DNA from: Heterotrichella gracilis
Taxonomy: Eukaryota > Sar > Xanthophyceae > Tribonematales > Xanthonemataceae
Direction of reading: 5' to 3'
Length of the DNA stretch: 64,000 bases
Assembly: GCA_032358255.1 (NCBI GenBank)
Contig: JAULBX010025098.1
Span: 1-64,000, forward strand
Position numbers and translations under genes: made by a program. Below are positions 21,400-34,200 of this stretch, in pieces (the stretch's first letter is position 1; every line of letters starts with the position of its first letter). The notes beneath the pieces were generated by a model that saw only the letters and a program-made list of their open reading frames with translations, was not told the DNA's origin and did no database searches.

Positions 21400-22932
21400 C
21401 TAGGCGAGGTTGATCCTCACTGGCCTTGCCATCCTCAGCGCAGGGCCCAGTTCGTTCAGGAAGCCGGTGACGTCTTGCAGCTCCCCGTCGTACAGCTCCA
21501 GATCCACCGACACCATCCTGCCAACTCTCAGCAGCTTGGGCGGGCACACCTCCTCCAAGTACTGGCCCAGGAGATTCGGCGTGTTGCGAGCACCCTGCTT
21601 GAGCTGGTGGCCAGTGCAGGCAACACTGCCCACGAGTGCTCCGTTGAGATACACGCCAACCTGGACAGCCAACACACCAATTTAGAGTTGCTCTGGATAA
21701 GTGCAGTTGGGTAAATTGGGGGTCCAAGACTTACAACAGAGGGGGTGGAACCAAGCAGACAGCAAGAGCAGATAAAGCGGTGCAGCGCAGCGGGCAGGCA
21801 CCGTAAGCGAACAATCAACAGAGCAAACACAGCTCCAACAAGACGAAAATCCAAGGCAAAGGAAGCAAAGGGTGACGCGAAAAGGTGCAAACAAGCACCA
21901 ACAGGAAGAAAGAGCAGGACAGAGAAGGACAAAGAACAAAGGGGCAGACTCTGGGCCAGAGGAGGCTGAAAACAGCAGCATGCAGGGAAGGGAACCAAAC
22001 CAGCATACCTGCTGTCCAAGGAACCACAGTGGTTTCAGAGTCACTGTGTTGCTCAAACCCGGTGAAATCACCCACCACCAAGGTTCACATAACTCAAATA
22101 AATAAATAAATAAATAACTATGCAGCTTGTCCTTGAACAGGCGCGTTGGTTAAGGAAGAGGATTTAGCAAAGAGAAGGGCATTGCCCTCCTGTCCACTGT
22201 TTCCCCTACCGTATCACATAACTCACCGGTAGTGCCCGCTGCAAGTCCCTGGACTCGGCCTGCTTGTACAGGCCCCAGAAGCAGAGGCAGGTCGCTCCTA
22301 TCGCAGTCGCAGACGTGATCGCATACTGTACAAGCACAACGAGGCGTTCAACATGTAGTCACACAGCAATATTGCTCTGTCAGAGGGCAAATGTAGCATA
22401 CCTGTCCCCAGCCTCCTGTCTGCGGCACAATCGCCACGGCTGCAGCAGTCCCATACACCCCACAAAGCCACGGAAGTGCCTGGTTTGAGAAAAACCCATC
22501 GACAGCCGTAGGGGGCTGCTGGGTGAGGTCCGGAGACCAGCCCTCCTGCACGCAGGTGTTCAGTTACTTTGCGTGCATACGCCAACAAAGTTTGCAAAGG
22601 ATTGGGAATGCCGCGCACAGGGACCTTGCCTGAACTACCTGAATTATTATTACACGTGCACAGCTACAATGTTGACGTTGTGTTAACTTTGGTAAAACAG
22701 TGGTGCAGTTGCCATTATTTGCAGGCGTTTTGGGTTTTGGGCATATAGGACCCGGTTCATCTCAGAAGTCACGGCACAACACACAGCTCACCTTCAGGCT
22801 TTCATCCTGGCCAGGGGAAAGCTTTCCTCCTGGGAGGGCAGACTTTCTCAGGGGCCTAGGGCTGGGTTTGTCCTCTGACCCAGGGCTTGGGCCCATGCGA
22901 GGCCGGAGAGTCGCGGAGATACTACACGGCAT
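21400..22932 (-). CDS. Small two-helix membrane protein, possibly plastid; function unknown
   Basis: Four exons, minus strand: 22932-22792, 22545-22402, 22325-22228, 21660-21400, all with GT-AG boundaries; about 214 aa. Residues 1-47 are Ser/Pro/Arg/Lys-rich and could be a transit peptide. Two hydrophobic helices follow (WLCGVYGTAAAVAIVP and AITSATAIGATCLCFWGLYK). The last exon is a soluble domain of about 86 aa with regular secondary-structure spacing (GVYLNGALVGSV, VDLELYDGELQDVTGFLNEL). I do not recognise the family. The layout (transit-like N-terminus, helical hairpin, soluble tail) fits a thylakoid or envelope assembly factor, which is inference only. Confidence 0.6.
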
Positions 22933-24829
22933 TGCCACGGCACGGTTGAAAACTGACAGGTTATGGCTGAACATTGTCACCAGCAGCTGTTAATAAGGTG
23001 GCTGTGCTTGTATTGGGCAGAATGTTCTCAAAAAACTACTGTCATTGAGAATTTGCAGAGTGTTCTCAAAAACTACTGGCAGCTGCAAATTCTATCACAA
23101 GCGTTTCATAACGTTTCCTGTGTTTTGTGCCGGTATTCGCTTTTGGCACACCGTGTTTTGTTCAGGAAACCGCTGCGCACATGCATGCATGCATTGTTCA
23201 AACCGCGTGCACCTTGCTCTAAAGCGTGGTTGACGAGTATTAAGGGGCGGAGAGCGGCAGATTTGTCTACATACGGACGCAATGTAACACGCCAGCTGCA
23301 TATACACGGATGTGACGTAACGTAATCTGTCTCAGACAGCCCACCGGCCTGGTCACCGCAAACAAAACCCTCTAACAGGGTTCTGCTTTGACTAGCTTCC
23401 TGCCGCAAGCGCCTTAGGACCCGAAACCTAGCAAGTAGACTACTTTGTAATTGTAAGGGCACGACGCTGACACAGCACCACGTTCGCGTTGCCTGGCTTA
23501 TCGGATCCTGCGGATACTGACTGCACTGCCCTGCCACTGCCCAGCTTTCATGCACGTCTCACCAACCCTTGCAACCATACCACCCCGCGCCCAAACCCGG
23601 CCACCACTCCACCAAATGACAGTGACAGCAACCCGTGTGTCACGGGGACAATCATAGCTGTACTGCAATAGCGCATGCATACTATACTGCAATAACGCAT
23701 GCATATACAACCAACAAAGGCGGAGTCTTGGTGATTTGGTGGCACAGTCGCCAAAGAACGGCTGCGCAGTGAGCTTATTGGGTTGCGGGTTGAGCTGAGT
23801 CTGGATGGAGGTGTCCACCGAGGTGCAAGAATATCTTCTCAAACGGGTCTTAAACCCTAAACCCTAAACCCTCAAAGATCTCTGCTAGCTCGCCCAGCAA
23901 GTCCTGGTGGTGCTCGTGCAATCCCTCCATGGTAGAGCGCGTGCTGCCCCGATGTGAACCTGCCCCTGCAGCCACGCACACCACTCGCGCTTCCACTGTC
24001 TTATTGCACCTTTTGGCTTGTTTCACAGGAGCACCACCTCTCACACCCTTTCTCCCTTTGGGTCCCTGTCTTCCCAGGCTCCTGGACACCACCTAAGTTT
24101 TTTTTGGAATACTTCTCCAAATTTGCTTTGGTATACTTTTCAAAATAAAGAATTTATAATTTTGGTTTGAAATCAATATCCCTGTTCCTGGCAGACCCCG
24201 CATGCTTCTAGTACTGGCCCAGGCAGGCAACACTTTGCGCACGGCAAGACCTTGGCAGGACCCTATCAAAAACCCTAGCAGACCCTGCAGGCTGGGGTAG
24301 TGCTGTAACGGACTGTGTATGAGGGTTGAAGCAGGCGCTGCAATGGATGCTTTTCTGCTTGACATGGGTATTAAAAGGTATGCCTGATTGCCAACAGCAG
24401 CTATATACTGACGGCAGATGCAGCAGGACTCTGCAGGGGAACATTGTATGCACAAGAACAAGTCACATATGCCCTGCTGGCCTGCCTGCCCGCCACTTGT
24501 CGCACCTTGATGAAAACAAATCCATGACCCCTCCCACTGTCGCCGACCCAGACTTGCATGTTCAGCACCTAGTGGTACAAACTACTGTTGAAATGCAAGC
24601 ATTGCTGTTTGTGTGCATGCTTATGGGTAGCCTGGTACCCTGGTGTGTCCCGTATATGCTGTGAGTTGCAATTATTAAACCTTACAGATGTCGTACTTTT
24701 CTCGCATGTCCACGGTCTTTCAGATCCTCGATATTACCTTACACAATTAAACAGCCCTCAAGCTACCCCCCCCCCCGCACCTTTTCCTGTTTTCCTCTCC
24801 TGCCTGAGCTTGAACCCAAAACCTCCGCA
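22933..24829. other. Region upstream of the membrane-protein gene; possible minus-strand exon
   Basis: Mostly without recognised coding sequence. On the minus strand, 24092-23867 keeps an open basic/charged frame (KTVEARVVC, then MEGLHEHHQDLLGELAEIFE) that runs into a TTTAGGG array at 23873-23851. It could be a real exon of an unseen gene or the relic of one. Tandem ctgcaataacgcatgcata units lie near 23660-23710. Confidence 0.35.
23851..23873. repeat. Interstitial CCCTAAA telomere-like array
   Basis: Just over three units of AAACCCT in a row, among the most regular telomere-like runs in the window. It directly abuts the possible minus-strand exon described for this interval. Confidence 0.8.
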
Positions 24830-25130
24830 CCGCAGATGGCGGCTCTGCAACCGCCCAGTCGCAAGCCGTGGCCACTGCTGTTGCCACCGCCACCGCCTCT
24901 ACCTTTGCAACCGCCTTTGCCGAGATCCAGCGATGCTCATCGCTGCCCACTGCAGGCGGGGCCGTGGAGGGGCCCACATTCACTGCACCTGCACCTGCAC
25001 CTGCCCGCTCAAGGGTTGCTCCTGCACCAGGCCCTGGGCCTGCCGCGTGAGGTTGCCACTGCCATCCTTTCCCACCTATAATATTATATCCGCTGTGTTG
25101 GGCATGGATGCGCTGCAGCAGCAGAACCGC
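24830..25130. repeat. Mosaic of two stray exon copies
   Basis: 24836-25000 (plus strand, after a ccgcag acceptor) is a clear relative of exon 7 of the alanine-rich secreted-protein gene at 39052: it starts DGGSATAQSQAVATAVATAT and keeps an open frame to a stop near 25048. Directly after it, about 25020-25130, the sequence matches the last exon of the HMG gene at 26442-26340 in the same orientation (gaggttgccactgccatcct and atccgctgtgt blocks). No upstream exons of a second alanine-rich gene were found. Confidence 0.8.
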
Positions 25131-26291
25131 AGGGTCCTTGGCGTTGTAATATTTTGAACATCAACTTGAGCCCAAAACATGTTGTAGCCAGCAGCATGAG
25201 GCGTTGAAATGGGTTGGCAAGAGTGTTGACCAGCATGTATAGTAACTATATACTTTCCACATGGGTATGTTTTCCATTCTTGAATGTGAAATCCACAAAA
25301 AATTAGGTTTAACTAGGTTTTGGTTGCATTAAAAGTTTTTTAAAATGTAGGGTTTTAACAATGTTACTAGTTGACGCTTGCAGCTCTGAGCTAGACTGCA
25401 CTTGGCTGAAGTTCAGGCACACAATCCCACGGTTAGGGAATGTGGAGTACTTGCCATCTGCATTTCTGTGGGTTGTACAGCATCTGGGCCCAAGATGGGC
25501 AGCAATCCTGGCAGTCACTTTACAATGATGGGCATATACAGCTACTGGCAATGGATCTAGCAGTCAGGTACACGCATAACATTGGTCAAGTGTGACAGAC
25601 GCATAGTGAAGCTGTTACAATTACTGTTGGAGCATCGCATCACGACGGCATAGGTATACTCCATGGGTTGGTTTTTGCTGCAAGTATCGAAAGCCCACTG
25701 CTGCTAGCAGAGGGAACCTCAATAGCATTGATTACCCAGTTTGAAACAGATTGAGTGCTAATTTCGAAGAATGAATGATTGTGAGTCTCAGGACTCTGCA
25801 GGCATTCCTCCATTGCGCCTGGCACATATCTACAAGCAAGTTATCTGGTTATCTGCTGTCTTGACCTTTAATTGCACTGAGAAAATTGTACAGCTGAAAT
25901 AATTTTATTGTGCTGAAATCATTCGATCAGCAATGGTACCCTACAAAATGACCTGTAATATAGGTAAACATTTCCCATCATTTATAGTGCGATAGAGGCA
26001 TGATCACGAAAGCCAGTACCATGCGCCCAAGTCAGTACTGGTGAACACTGTGCGTCAAGTCAGTGAGGCATTTCAATGCTGTACCAGGCAGACCTATATA
26101 TATCACGCGTTGAGAAAAATTATACAAGCGTTAATATTTGCACAGTATCCAGTACAAGGAACGATCAGCACGGTATAAGATTGGCAAGGTTTATACTTTA
26201 TAGCATTCAAACTCTGGCATGTGCCTTCTGCGCAGGTGGACATGCAGCTTGACAGCAGACACGCGCCACAGCCGTCGATGGTGTTGGGGTG
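25131..26291. other. 3' flank of the HMG gene; no gene seen
   Basis: AT-rich with no convincing reading frame. It contains a block near 25600 (gcatagtgaagctgttaca) related to one near 20468, suggesting a low-copy dispersed repeat. Confidence 0.4.
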
Positions 26292-29200
26292 TCACTCCTC
26301 TACAGCCTCAAGCTCTCCACCATCGCTGCTTCCCGCCTTGCGCAGCTTCTGGAGCTCCCATTGCAGATTTTGCACCTGCTGCGTGAGGTTTGCCACTGCC
26401 ATCCTCTCCACATTCAGCATCCGCTGTGTGATCATGGACACGCTGCAACCAATGCACCTCCACGGTCAATTATATAAATTGTAGTTCAAGTTGGTCCAAC
26501 AACCTGTTGTACTTGGAAAAGAGGTGGAACACTTAGTCACGCAAAGCCAGCAAATGCCAGTTGTCACGGACATGCCACTGAACAAGAGGGCAACTGGCCA
26601 GGTGCCCCGGCTTTGCGCGCGACATGAGCACTTGTGGCAATCCCCATCCATCATCATACAAATCACTTGATGGCACCCCATCATCATGCAGAGTTCCTGC
26701 AGTGCATGGCGTACCCGAGCATGGGAACCTGAATAAGGCAGTCGGTCATCTCGCCCTTCTTCTTCATGAATGACTTGTGCAGCTGATAGCCTGGATCCCT
26801 GAGCTTTCCCTGCATAACAGGAAATATTACCGATCAGCTGGTAGACATGCAAATGTCACTGCAGGCAACTGGAGGGAGTCATGCCTCGCAGTGCGGCACA
26901 ATAGCAGTCCGGCACAATTGCAATGCTGTATTGCACTGTCGCTAATGAGAAAGGTGCAGAACCTGTTGAATAAATTCACAATTAATTGATGACCTGGGCA
27001 ACACCCCAATTTGAAAAATGAAATGAAGTTTGTGATGCATCCAATGGGCACCCGCTTACCAGATAGAAACATGCCTCAAGGGTGGAGCCTGGCTGCAAGT
27101 CATCTGCGGGCAAAACCAAATGTGTCAGCAATAGTTTGCAGGAGCTCAAAGTGCAGGCAAAGATCCTCAACTCAAAATTGTCTCGACTCAAAATTGCCAG
27201 CCAACATGCAGGCAACAAATACACGGTGTTGTATTTCTTCAGCAGCGCCGGCTGCCCGCTCAGCAATTACATAATAATTATTGCTGTACATCTGCAATAA
27301 AAGCTTACCCAACTCAAGCGCCCCATCATCAGTGTGGTTGTGCAGGTCCGTGCGGAACTGCTTCACGTAGTCTTCGTACTCGTTCACCTGGAGGAGACGC
27401 ACGCAAGCTCAGCTTTCATTGCCTTGCATGGAGAATCGATTGAGTTCATAAGTGGTATGCATGCGCACGGTCCCACACACGCTGTGCCAATTTGAGACAC
27501 CCTTGAGCGACCGCACTTAGTCAGGGTCTTACCAGCTCAATCCCAACAGGGCAAGGTGGCTGCTCAGAGGTGCTCTGGCCTGTCAGCCGCTGGCGCTTTG
27601 CCTGCTGGCTGTCCACAATGCCGTACTGCGTCCAGTCCAGCCCCTTGCGCTTCACCAAGTACTGCAGTGCAATCACTGCTTAGTTGACATTGCACTTAAA
27701 CATGAACTGACCACAGAGTTTAGGATGCGCACGATCTCAGACTCTGCCAGCTCACAATTACACTTCTATTAATGGACTTGCATTTCATTAGAATTTGAAT
27801 TAAGTTGTGTTTTCTGGCTCCATTTTCATTCCATTCAACCCATGGAAAATTGCACAAGCCTATTATACTTACTTTGTTGTCACGGGTGTGGCTGATGATG
27901 CACTCTGCCGGGTGAGACTCCCAGTCGCAGTTCCTGCGCTCTTCCTCATCATCTGAGTCATCATCGGATGCAGCCTTGTCAACCTGCATGTCATCCACAG
28001 GATCCGCAGTGTCGACCTCGTCAGCCTCTTTGTCATCTTTGTCTTCCTTGTTTGTTGTGGCTGCCTTGGCTTCAAGCCTCTTCTTGTTGGAGGGCCTCCC
28101 CCTGGGCGCTGCACCCTTGGTCTTCTCTTTGCCAGAGGAGGGAGCAGGTGCGCTGGCTGCAGATGAATCCTTCATCTTGTCCTTCCCTTCCTGCAGTGCA
28201 TGAGGTTGATGACGTTTTCAGAATGCAGGTCTTGCACATGCTGCATGCGCCATGCTTGCAGTACGTATTGCAAAATGTCCATTGCATTCAACGTGCGCAT
28301 AAGCTGGGGAAATTTTATATGGCGAGGAGTACAGTGCATGTACAGAAAAAGGGTTTAAATTTAGTAATACATGGTCCATGCAGTCCATACAAACAACAAA
28401 TTTGTAGACACAGTGTGCCATGGGTACCTGAGCCATTTCATTGAACCTTGCCTTCTCCTCAGGGCTCACTTCCTTCCAGGCAGCGCCCAGCAGCTTGCTG
28501 ATGTCACCTATGCTAGCGTCTGGGTTCTCAGCCTTGATGCTTCCTCTGTTTTTGTCACAGAACAGCTGCGCAGGCAAGGTGGAAAGGTTTTGATGCATAG
28601 GGCACATGCCATGTTTTCAAGAGGATACTGATATAGTTACTACAAATGGGTTTAATATATTTTCATTGAACGCCATATGAGTTGGCCTTTGCGCCACCAA
28701 ACAGCAAATCAAATCAATTACGCGCCACTTGGCAATCAGCTGTATTTCACTGACAAGGCTATAGGGGTCAGGGGTTAGGGTCTCATGCCGGCACATTTGA
28801 GCAAACGTACCATCCAGGCGCTCTTGGCCATGGGTTTGCGCTCAGCCTTCTTTGGCTTGGCTGATGCGGCATCTGGCATGCTGGCCTTGATGGCAGCAAC
28901 GCGTGCTTTGTCCTTGATGGCCATATCCTCGTACTCTTTCTTCTCATCGTCAGCCATGCCCCTCCACAGCTCAGCAACAAGCTGCGTGATCTGCCCGATC
29001 TTGAACTCAGGATGGTCAGCTGCAACAGGCAGAGCAAGTAGCTGTCAGTCGATCAATGTCGCTATTGATAGTGAAACAAAGGTGCGCGTTGATGAAATGG
29101 AACAACAAATATGTAATTCCAATTCCTGTAATGCTGCGCAAATAATGTCCCGGCAAAATTGCCGTTCATACAACTCTATATAATACATTTACAGTTCCAG

Positions 29201-31243
29201 TGAGGCGTACCTTTCACCTGCTCCCGCATAGCTTGCATGAAGAAAATGTACGCGTTTTTGGCGCCTGGCACCTTCACAGCCTTCTCATCTTTTACTGTCT
29301 TCCCTTTGCCAGTTTCTTCTGCCTTTGTTGCTTCTGAAGCCTGCTTTGGCTTTAAATTGTTCAGTGCGCCTTGGAGTGGCTGGTTGGCTGGTGGCGCGGC
29401 TTTCTTGGCAGCTGGCTGCTTGACGAGAGATGCTTTCTTCTTGGCTGGCTCTGCCTTGGGCTGGTCTTTCTCCTGCGGAATATCCTCTGATGCCTCAACG
29501 ACATCGTCCTGGAAAGGAACAAGGGGCACAATTAAAAGCGCGTTGTAATCATACAAACAAATCCATTGTTTTCCACCTCGTATTTCAACCATTCCAAGGC
29601 AATTGCTACTCTGGCTGAAAGCAGTGTGCTGCTGGAAGGCATGCAAGTAAATACAGGCAATTTAAGCGCACAGGATGTTGCATGTGCAGTGGTCAATGTT
29701 ACTGACACTGGTATTCAACACTTTAGTGCTTTTATGAGTACCTTGGCAACTTCTGGCTGAGGGACACCATCTGCTCCATCCTCAGCCTCAGCCTCAGATA
29801 CCACCACGGCCCTTGCCACGATGGCTTTTCTCTTCCGGATGGGGGCTTTTGCGGCTGGTTTGGGTTTGGTGGACTGTGGCTCTGCGGCAGGTGCAGTCAC
29901 GTTGGCAGCATCCTCATGCATTGTGGCAGCTCCAGCAGGTGAATCCTTGCTTGAATGGCCCATGTCTGTGCCATCTTGCTCTTTGTTGTCTGCAGACTCA
30001 GTCTGGGCACCTGCAGCAGGCGCCTGCAGACACAATGCGCATGTTGTTACCATTTGATGCTACAACACCATTTTGCTGGGAGTTTATTGTTTGTGAGTGA
30101 TGATGGCAGTGGCTGCTGGCTGGTATCAATAATGTTTTATAGGGAGGAGAATAGGACCCTTGTGGGCAGCTATTTTGACCTTGTTAATAAGTATTTCTTT
30201 GTCATTAATGGGAACATTTTACAGCATGGCGGATATGTCATTTAAACCAAGCTTTTGAAAAGCCACGATGTATATCACAGTCATAAATAAATTTCTATTC
30301 AACCAGTACCTGTGCCACAATCTGCCATTTCTTCCCAATGGCAGGCTTGCCAACAGCTGGGTTGGTTTGCTTGAGCTGCTGCTTGACTTTTGGAGCTGAT
30401 GCCTCAAGAGGCGTGTCTTTTGCTTCCCCGATGGCGCTAGCTGATGGCACTTTGTCTTCTGCCTGTGCTTCCTGAGTCACAGCGCGTGCATCTGGTTGAA
30501 CGTCATCGTTTTCCTCAGCAGCGCATGCTTCCGGGTTTCCAGCCTGCAACCAAAATTTGAATAATAACATGAGAACACTAATATTTCGAAAATGGATACC
30601 AGGAACATAGTGCACAATTGTTCAGGTACACGTCAGTCTGCACAAAGGGAGCAATAAGTGGATGGACCAGATGCCCGGTAGGCTGAACTTAGGTGCCTGG
30701 CTCAGACATGGTGCAATGGCATGGTAACAGCATCATGGCACATGCACCCTGCTAGTTCTCAGACCAATAGGCAGGTGAAAACTCTCCTCAGATATGCAAA
30801 TGCCATGCCTTGTCCTGGTCATCCCCTTCTGGCTTATCATCTGATGCCTGATCCTCTTCACCCATGTCCAGCATGCCCTCCAGTTCTTCTTCTAGGGCGT
30901 TGAGGTCCACGTCTTGCTGGTCCTCTGCAGGCTCAACCCTATCAACGTCACACAGAGTTGGATATCAGTATTTTCTTCAGTGAGCTGCAGGTCTACGGGT
31001 TTGTGCACTGTTGCCTCATGTAAACCCTTTTGTATTGTTTGACATGGAATGTAACTCAATAATGTACTGCAGCATAACACAGTGTCGCATAGCACTGTCA
31101 TGATGATGGCCCTGCAGCAGAAACACGAAGTGCTCCACTGTGTCAAACTGTTCATGCATGCATAAAGCACACTGTAACAGTTGTTGTCAAGGCAGCTACC
31201 TTTGGATATCCTCACTTGGTACCTGTTCCTGGTTCTGAGACAT
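26292..31243 (-). CDS. Two-HMG-box chromatin protein with chromo-like segment
   Basis: Nuclear DNA-bending or chromatin protein. Thirteen exons, minus strand: 31243-31200, 30938-30809, 30543-30310, 30023-29742, 29508-29211, 29019-28811, 28565-28428, 28190-27873, 27661-27533, 27387-27309, 27103-27060, 26809-26715, 26442-26292. They sum to 2151 nt, in frame, 716 aa. Residues 1-300 are disordered, acidic and Lys/Ala/Pro-rich. HMG box A is about 308-370 (GAKNAYIFFMQAMRE to LWRGMADDEKKEYEDMA). Box B is about 390-445 (KSAWMLFCDKNRGSIK to LLGAAWKEVSPEEKARF). An acidic run (DSDDEEERR) leads into ECIISHTRDNKYLVKRKG and LDWTQYG, which resembles a chromodomain core. The protein ends in a coiled coil (NLTQQVQNLQWELQKLR). 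Intron 2 uses a GC donor. The HMG boxes are firm; the chromo-like call is tentative. Confidence 0.85.
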
Positions 31244-34200
31244 GGTTCCCTGCAGCAGCAAATTACACATGAAGTAGTAATACCAGAGTTGTGAGGAAAT
31301 GCTGTTGAACATGGTGTCCTCTTCAAACTGCCAGTGGCACTGCCACAGTGGCTGAAGGAATAAACCACCCATGTTTCGTTGATACAGTGATGGGTGTCAC
31401 CGACAGTCAAGTTCAACAGTGTCAGTGGAAGCACGGAGTGTTGTCGGAAACCATGTGGGCAGTTACCGAGCTGCAAGGTTAAGTCATCAGTCCAACCACT
31501 CAGTGCATACCTCTCTATCGAGCTTATAAGCCTTGAAATCAGCAGTGCAACCTGTTTTCCCTTTGCGCATTCTTCGTCACCAGAGTCAGCCTTTGACAAC
31601 GGCTCGCAGCTGCACTGCAAGGCTTGACCAGTACTGGGCTTTGCCTGTCAGTGCACTCTGCAACAAGCTGTAGCAATGAAAACACTAGAGGAACCTGGCA
31701 GCTATCAGACAACCTCGAACGTTCGTAGCCTGTACCACAGCTTTTGAGGTTCAGTGTGACAGCTGCAACGAGATAAACGGTCAGTGGGTGTGTTGTTTTT
31801 TGAAAATCGGTGCCAAAGCATGCAAGTCACGAAACTGTGGGCACCTTTCTCAGGAGATTCCATTCATCAAAATTCCAAGTGCACATTTGAAGTTTAAAAA
31901 TATTTTTTGGGGCCCTAGGCCCATGGCATTATAATGACTTGAATAAGCATTAATGTATCAAACTAGCTAGTGTCTTTGAACTGAGCTGCCCACATGTATC
32001 CGCAGTTGTATTCATTGGTGTGCAGGCTAATATTTCGCACACCAGAGGCTGGAGAGCGGGGTAATACTATGCAGCATGCAATGCTGTGCCAGGCCCCCCA
32101 ACAAATTCATTATTGATATAAATCCTGGAACTTACGTGGTGCTTTTGTTGAGATGCACGCAATAGTGAAGCTTCTCCATCTCCATCGCAGAGGAAGGTTA
32201 TATTGCACACGGCCCGCACATTCCACACTCAGCTGCAATGCATATGCCATACGGGTGGCAAGCTTCTGAGACTCCCCAATTGGAAATACATGTGTGCATA
32301 GCTCCACACTGACTGTGTTGGTCTACAACAGCGCTACGCCCTGCCGCAGGGTGTTTTGGGCGAATACTGTGAGCATACCGCACACAGCAAACATGCAAAA
32401 TGCACCGTGTTTCTTACTATGTCAATTCTTTGTCTGCTTGGGGCTTTAGGTTGCTCAAACGCCTGACCTGCTGCATGCATGAATCAAGCTGGGAGTATGA
32501 TGATCACAGTTCTCACATGCACCTTGGTTCTCAGAACCAGAATTCTCACATGCACCACTGCTTCTCAGACTCTGCTGATTCGTGTTGCGCCCCTTCCCTG
32601 CCTTCATCAGCCTTGGCACCACCCTTCAATCATTAGCCCCTGGCTCACAGGGCCAGCCGCGCAGGCCAGCAAAGCCCCTTCCCCCCATCAACCGCGCGTT
32701 CCCATGCGGCCCGCAACTCTTTGGCAACAGATCCGTCTCCCGCAGTACTGCCCCAGCTGCAGCCACCACACAGTCCTGGGTGGGGTTATACCCTAGGTTT
32801 GTCAGCTTGACCTTGGCTTTGGGTATGGCAGGCATTTCCCCCCCGGCTGGAAAGATACAGAGGAATCCGGGTGGGTGTAGGAGGTGATGGCAAGGTTTGA
32901 CTAATGTACATGAATCACTTAAGTTAAACGGCTTTGGAATGTGTAGACTGGGGACTGCCCAGGAGTTGTGATGGGGATTGTGCACCTTGCCCATGCCATG
33001 CCTTTGAAAAAGCTCTGCAGGGCACAGCGGCACCGCACCGTTGCTTTGCTGTACATAACAGACCATGCAGGCATGTATGCAGGTTATGCACCCATGCATC
33101 ACTGTGAACACATCCCGCATTCACATGCGTGCATACCTTGACACACATCAACCGGCAGCATTGTGGCCTGCCCATGCGCATGCACTGTGGGGTTTGACAA
33201 TGTGGCTAGGCGCACCATGGCTGAAAACAACCCTTGTGCAAAATGTCTTGGCACAGCGCTGTCGCACTGTTGCTGCGTTGTACACAAAAGCACCATGCAG
33301 GTATGGACTCAGACCCAGCGGTAGAGCTGCATGCGGCACCATGGCTTGCCCATAACAGATTGTGCTCTACGAGGTTAGAGTCACTCCAGCGCCACGTTGG
33401 TATGGCTTAATCTTGTAAATATATAATTGCGTTCATTTGCCTGTGCACCGTGACAGAGGAACAAACCCCCTAGGGCACCATGACAGGGGGACAACCCCCG
33501 CAGTGCCAGGCCTGGCACTGCGGCATTCATGGATCGCATATTGTGCCACTGGTGCATGCGCATGATGCTCTATGTTGTGCATAGCCCATGCAAACTGTGA
33601 TGGTCCATGGGCTGTATGCATGGCATGACATGGCATGGCAATATGTTGATGCTCTCCAGCAAGTAGGACAACAAGGCTGGCTCAGTGCAAGGCCCTGCGC
33701 AATGCAGTGGCTGATGAGCAGCAATACCCGATCTGTACGAATTGCAAGGAGTGAAATGGTGCACATGCTGCATGTTCTTCTGCCTGATGCATAGCAGCCC
33801 CTGCAAGCCACGCCGCGTTGGGGACAGTTCCAATCCCAGTGCCATCACCATGTCTAGGTTTTTACTGTCCAGCTATGCCATGCGAATTGGACAGTTGGAT
33901 GCCAGGTGGCATGCATTCATGTATCTGCTACTGGCAACATTTGCAGTTTGGCAGTTGGACAAAAGTTGTTGCCATACCAGGGTCGAAGGAACCTGCGCCA
34001 GTTGCCAGTGACAGATCTGGGGTACAGGGGTCCTTGAATGAAATTTTGAATGTTTGAAAGCATCCCTGTGAGGCGCGAGGCCCCCGTGAGCTACAAATAG
34101 CCACCACTGTTTCGCCCACCTACTCATCACTTCCCTGCCGCCGCCACCTTGGCTGGTCGGCTTCCCGGTGGGTAGAAGTGGTGTGCTCTCAAACCGCCGC

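Noticed and set aside
21410-22109. Several antisense open frames over the membrane-protein gene
   Set aside because: Antisense shadows of the minus-strand exon or intronic Lys/Arg-rich runs; the minus-strand splice model closes in frame.
32626-33120. 164-codon minus-strand frame
   Set aside because: Only its last 70 codons, after an acceptor at about 32835, look exon-like; without partner exons it is not called as a gene.
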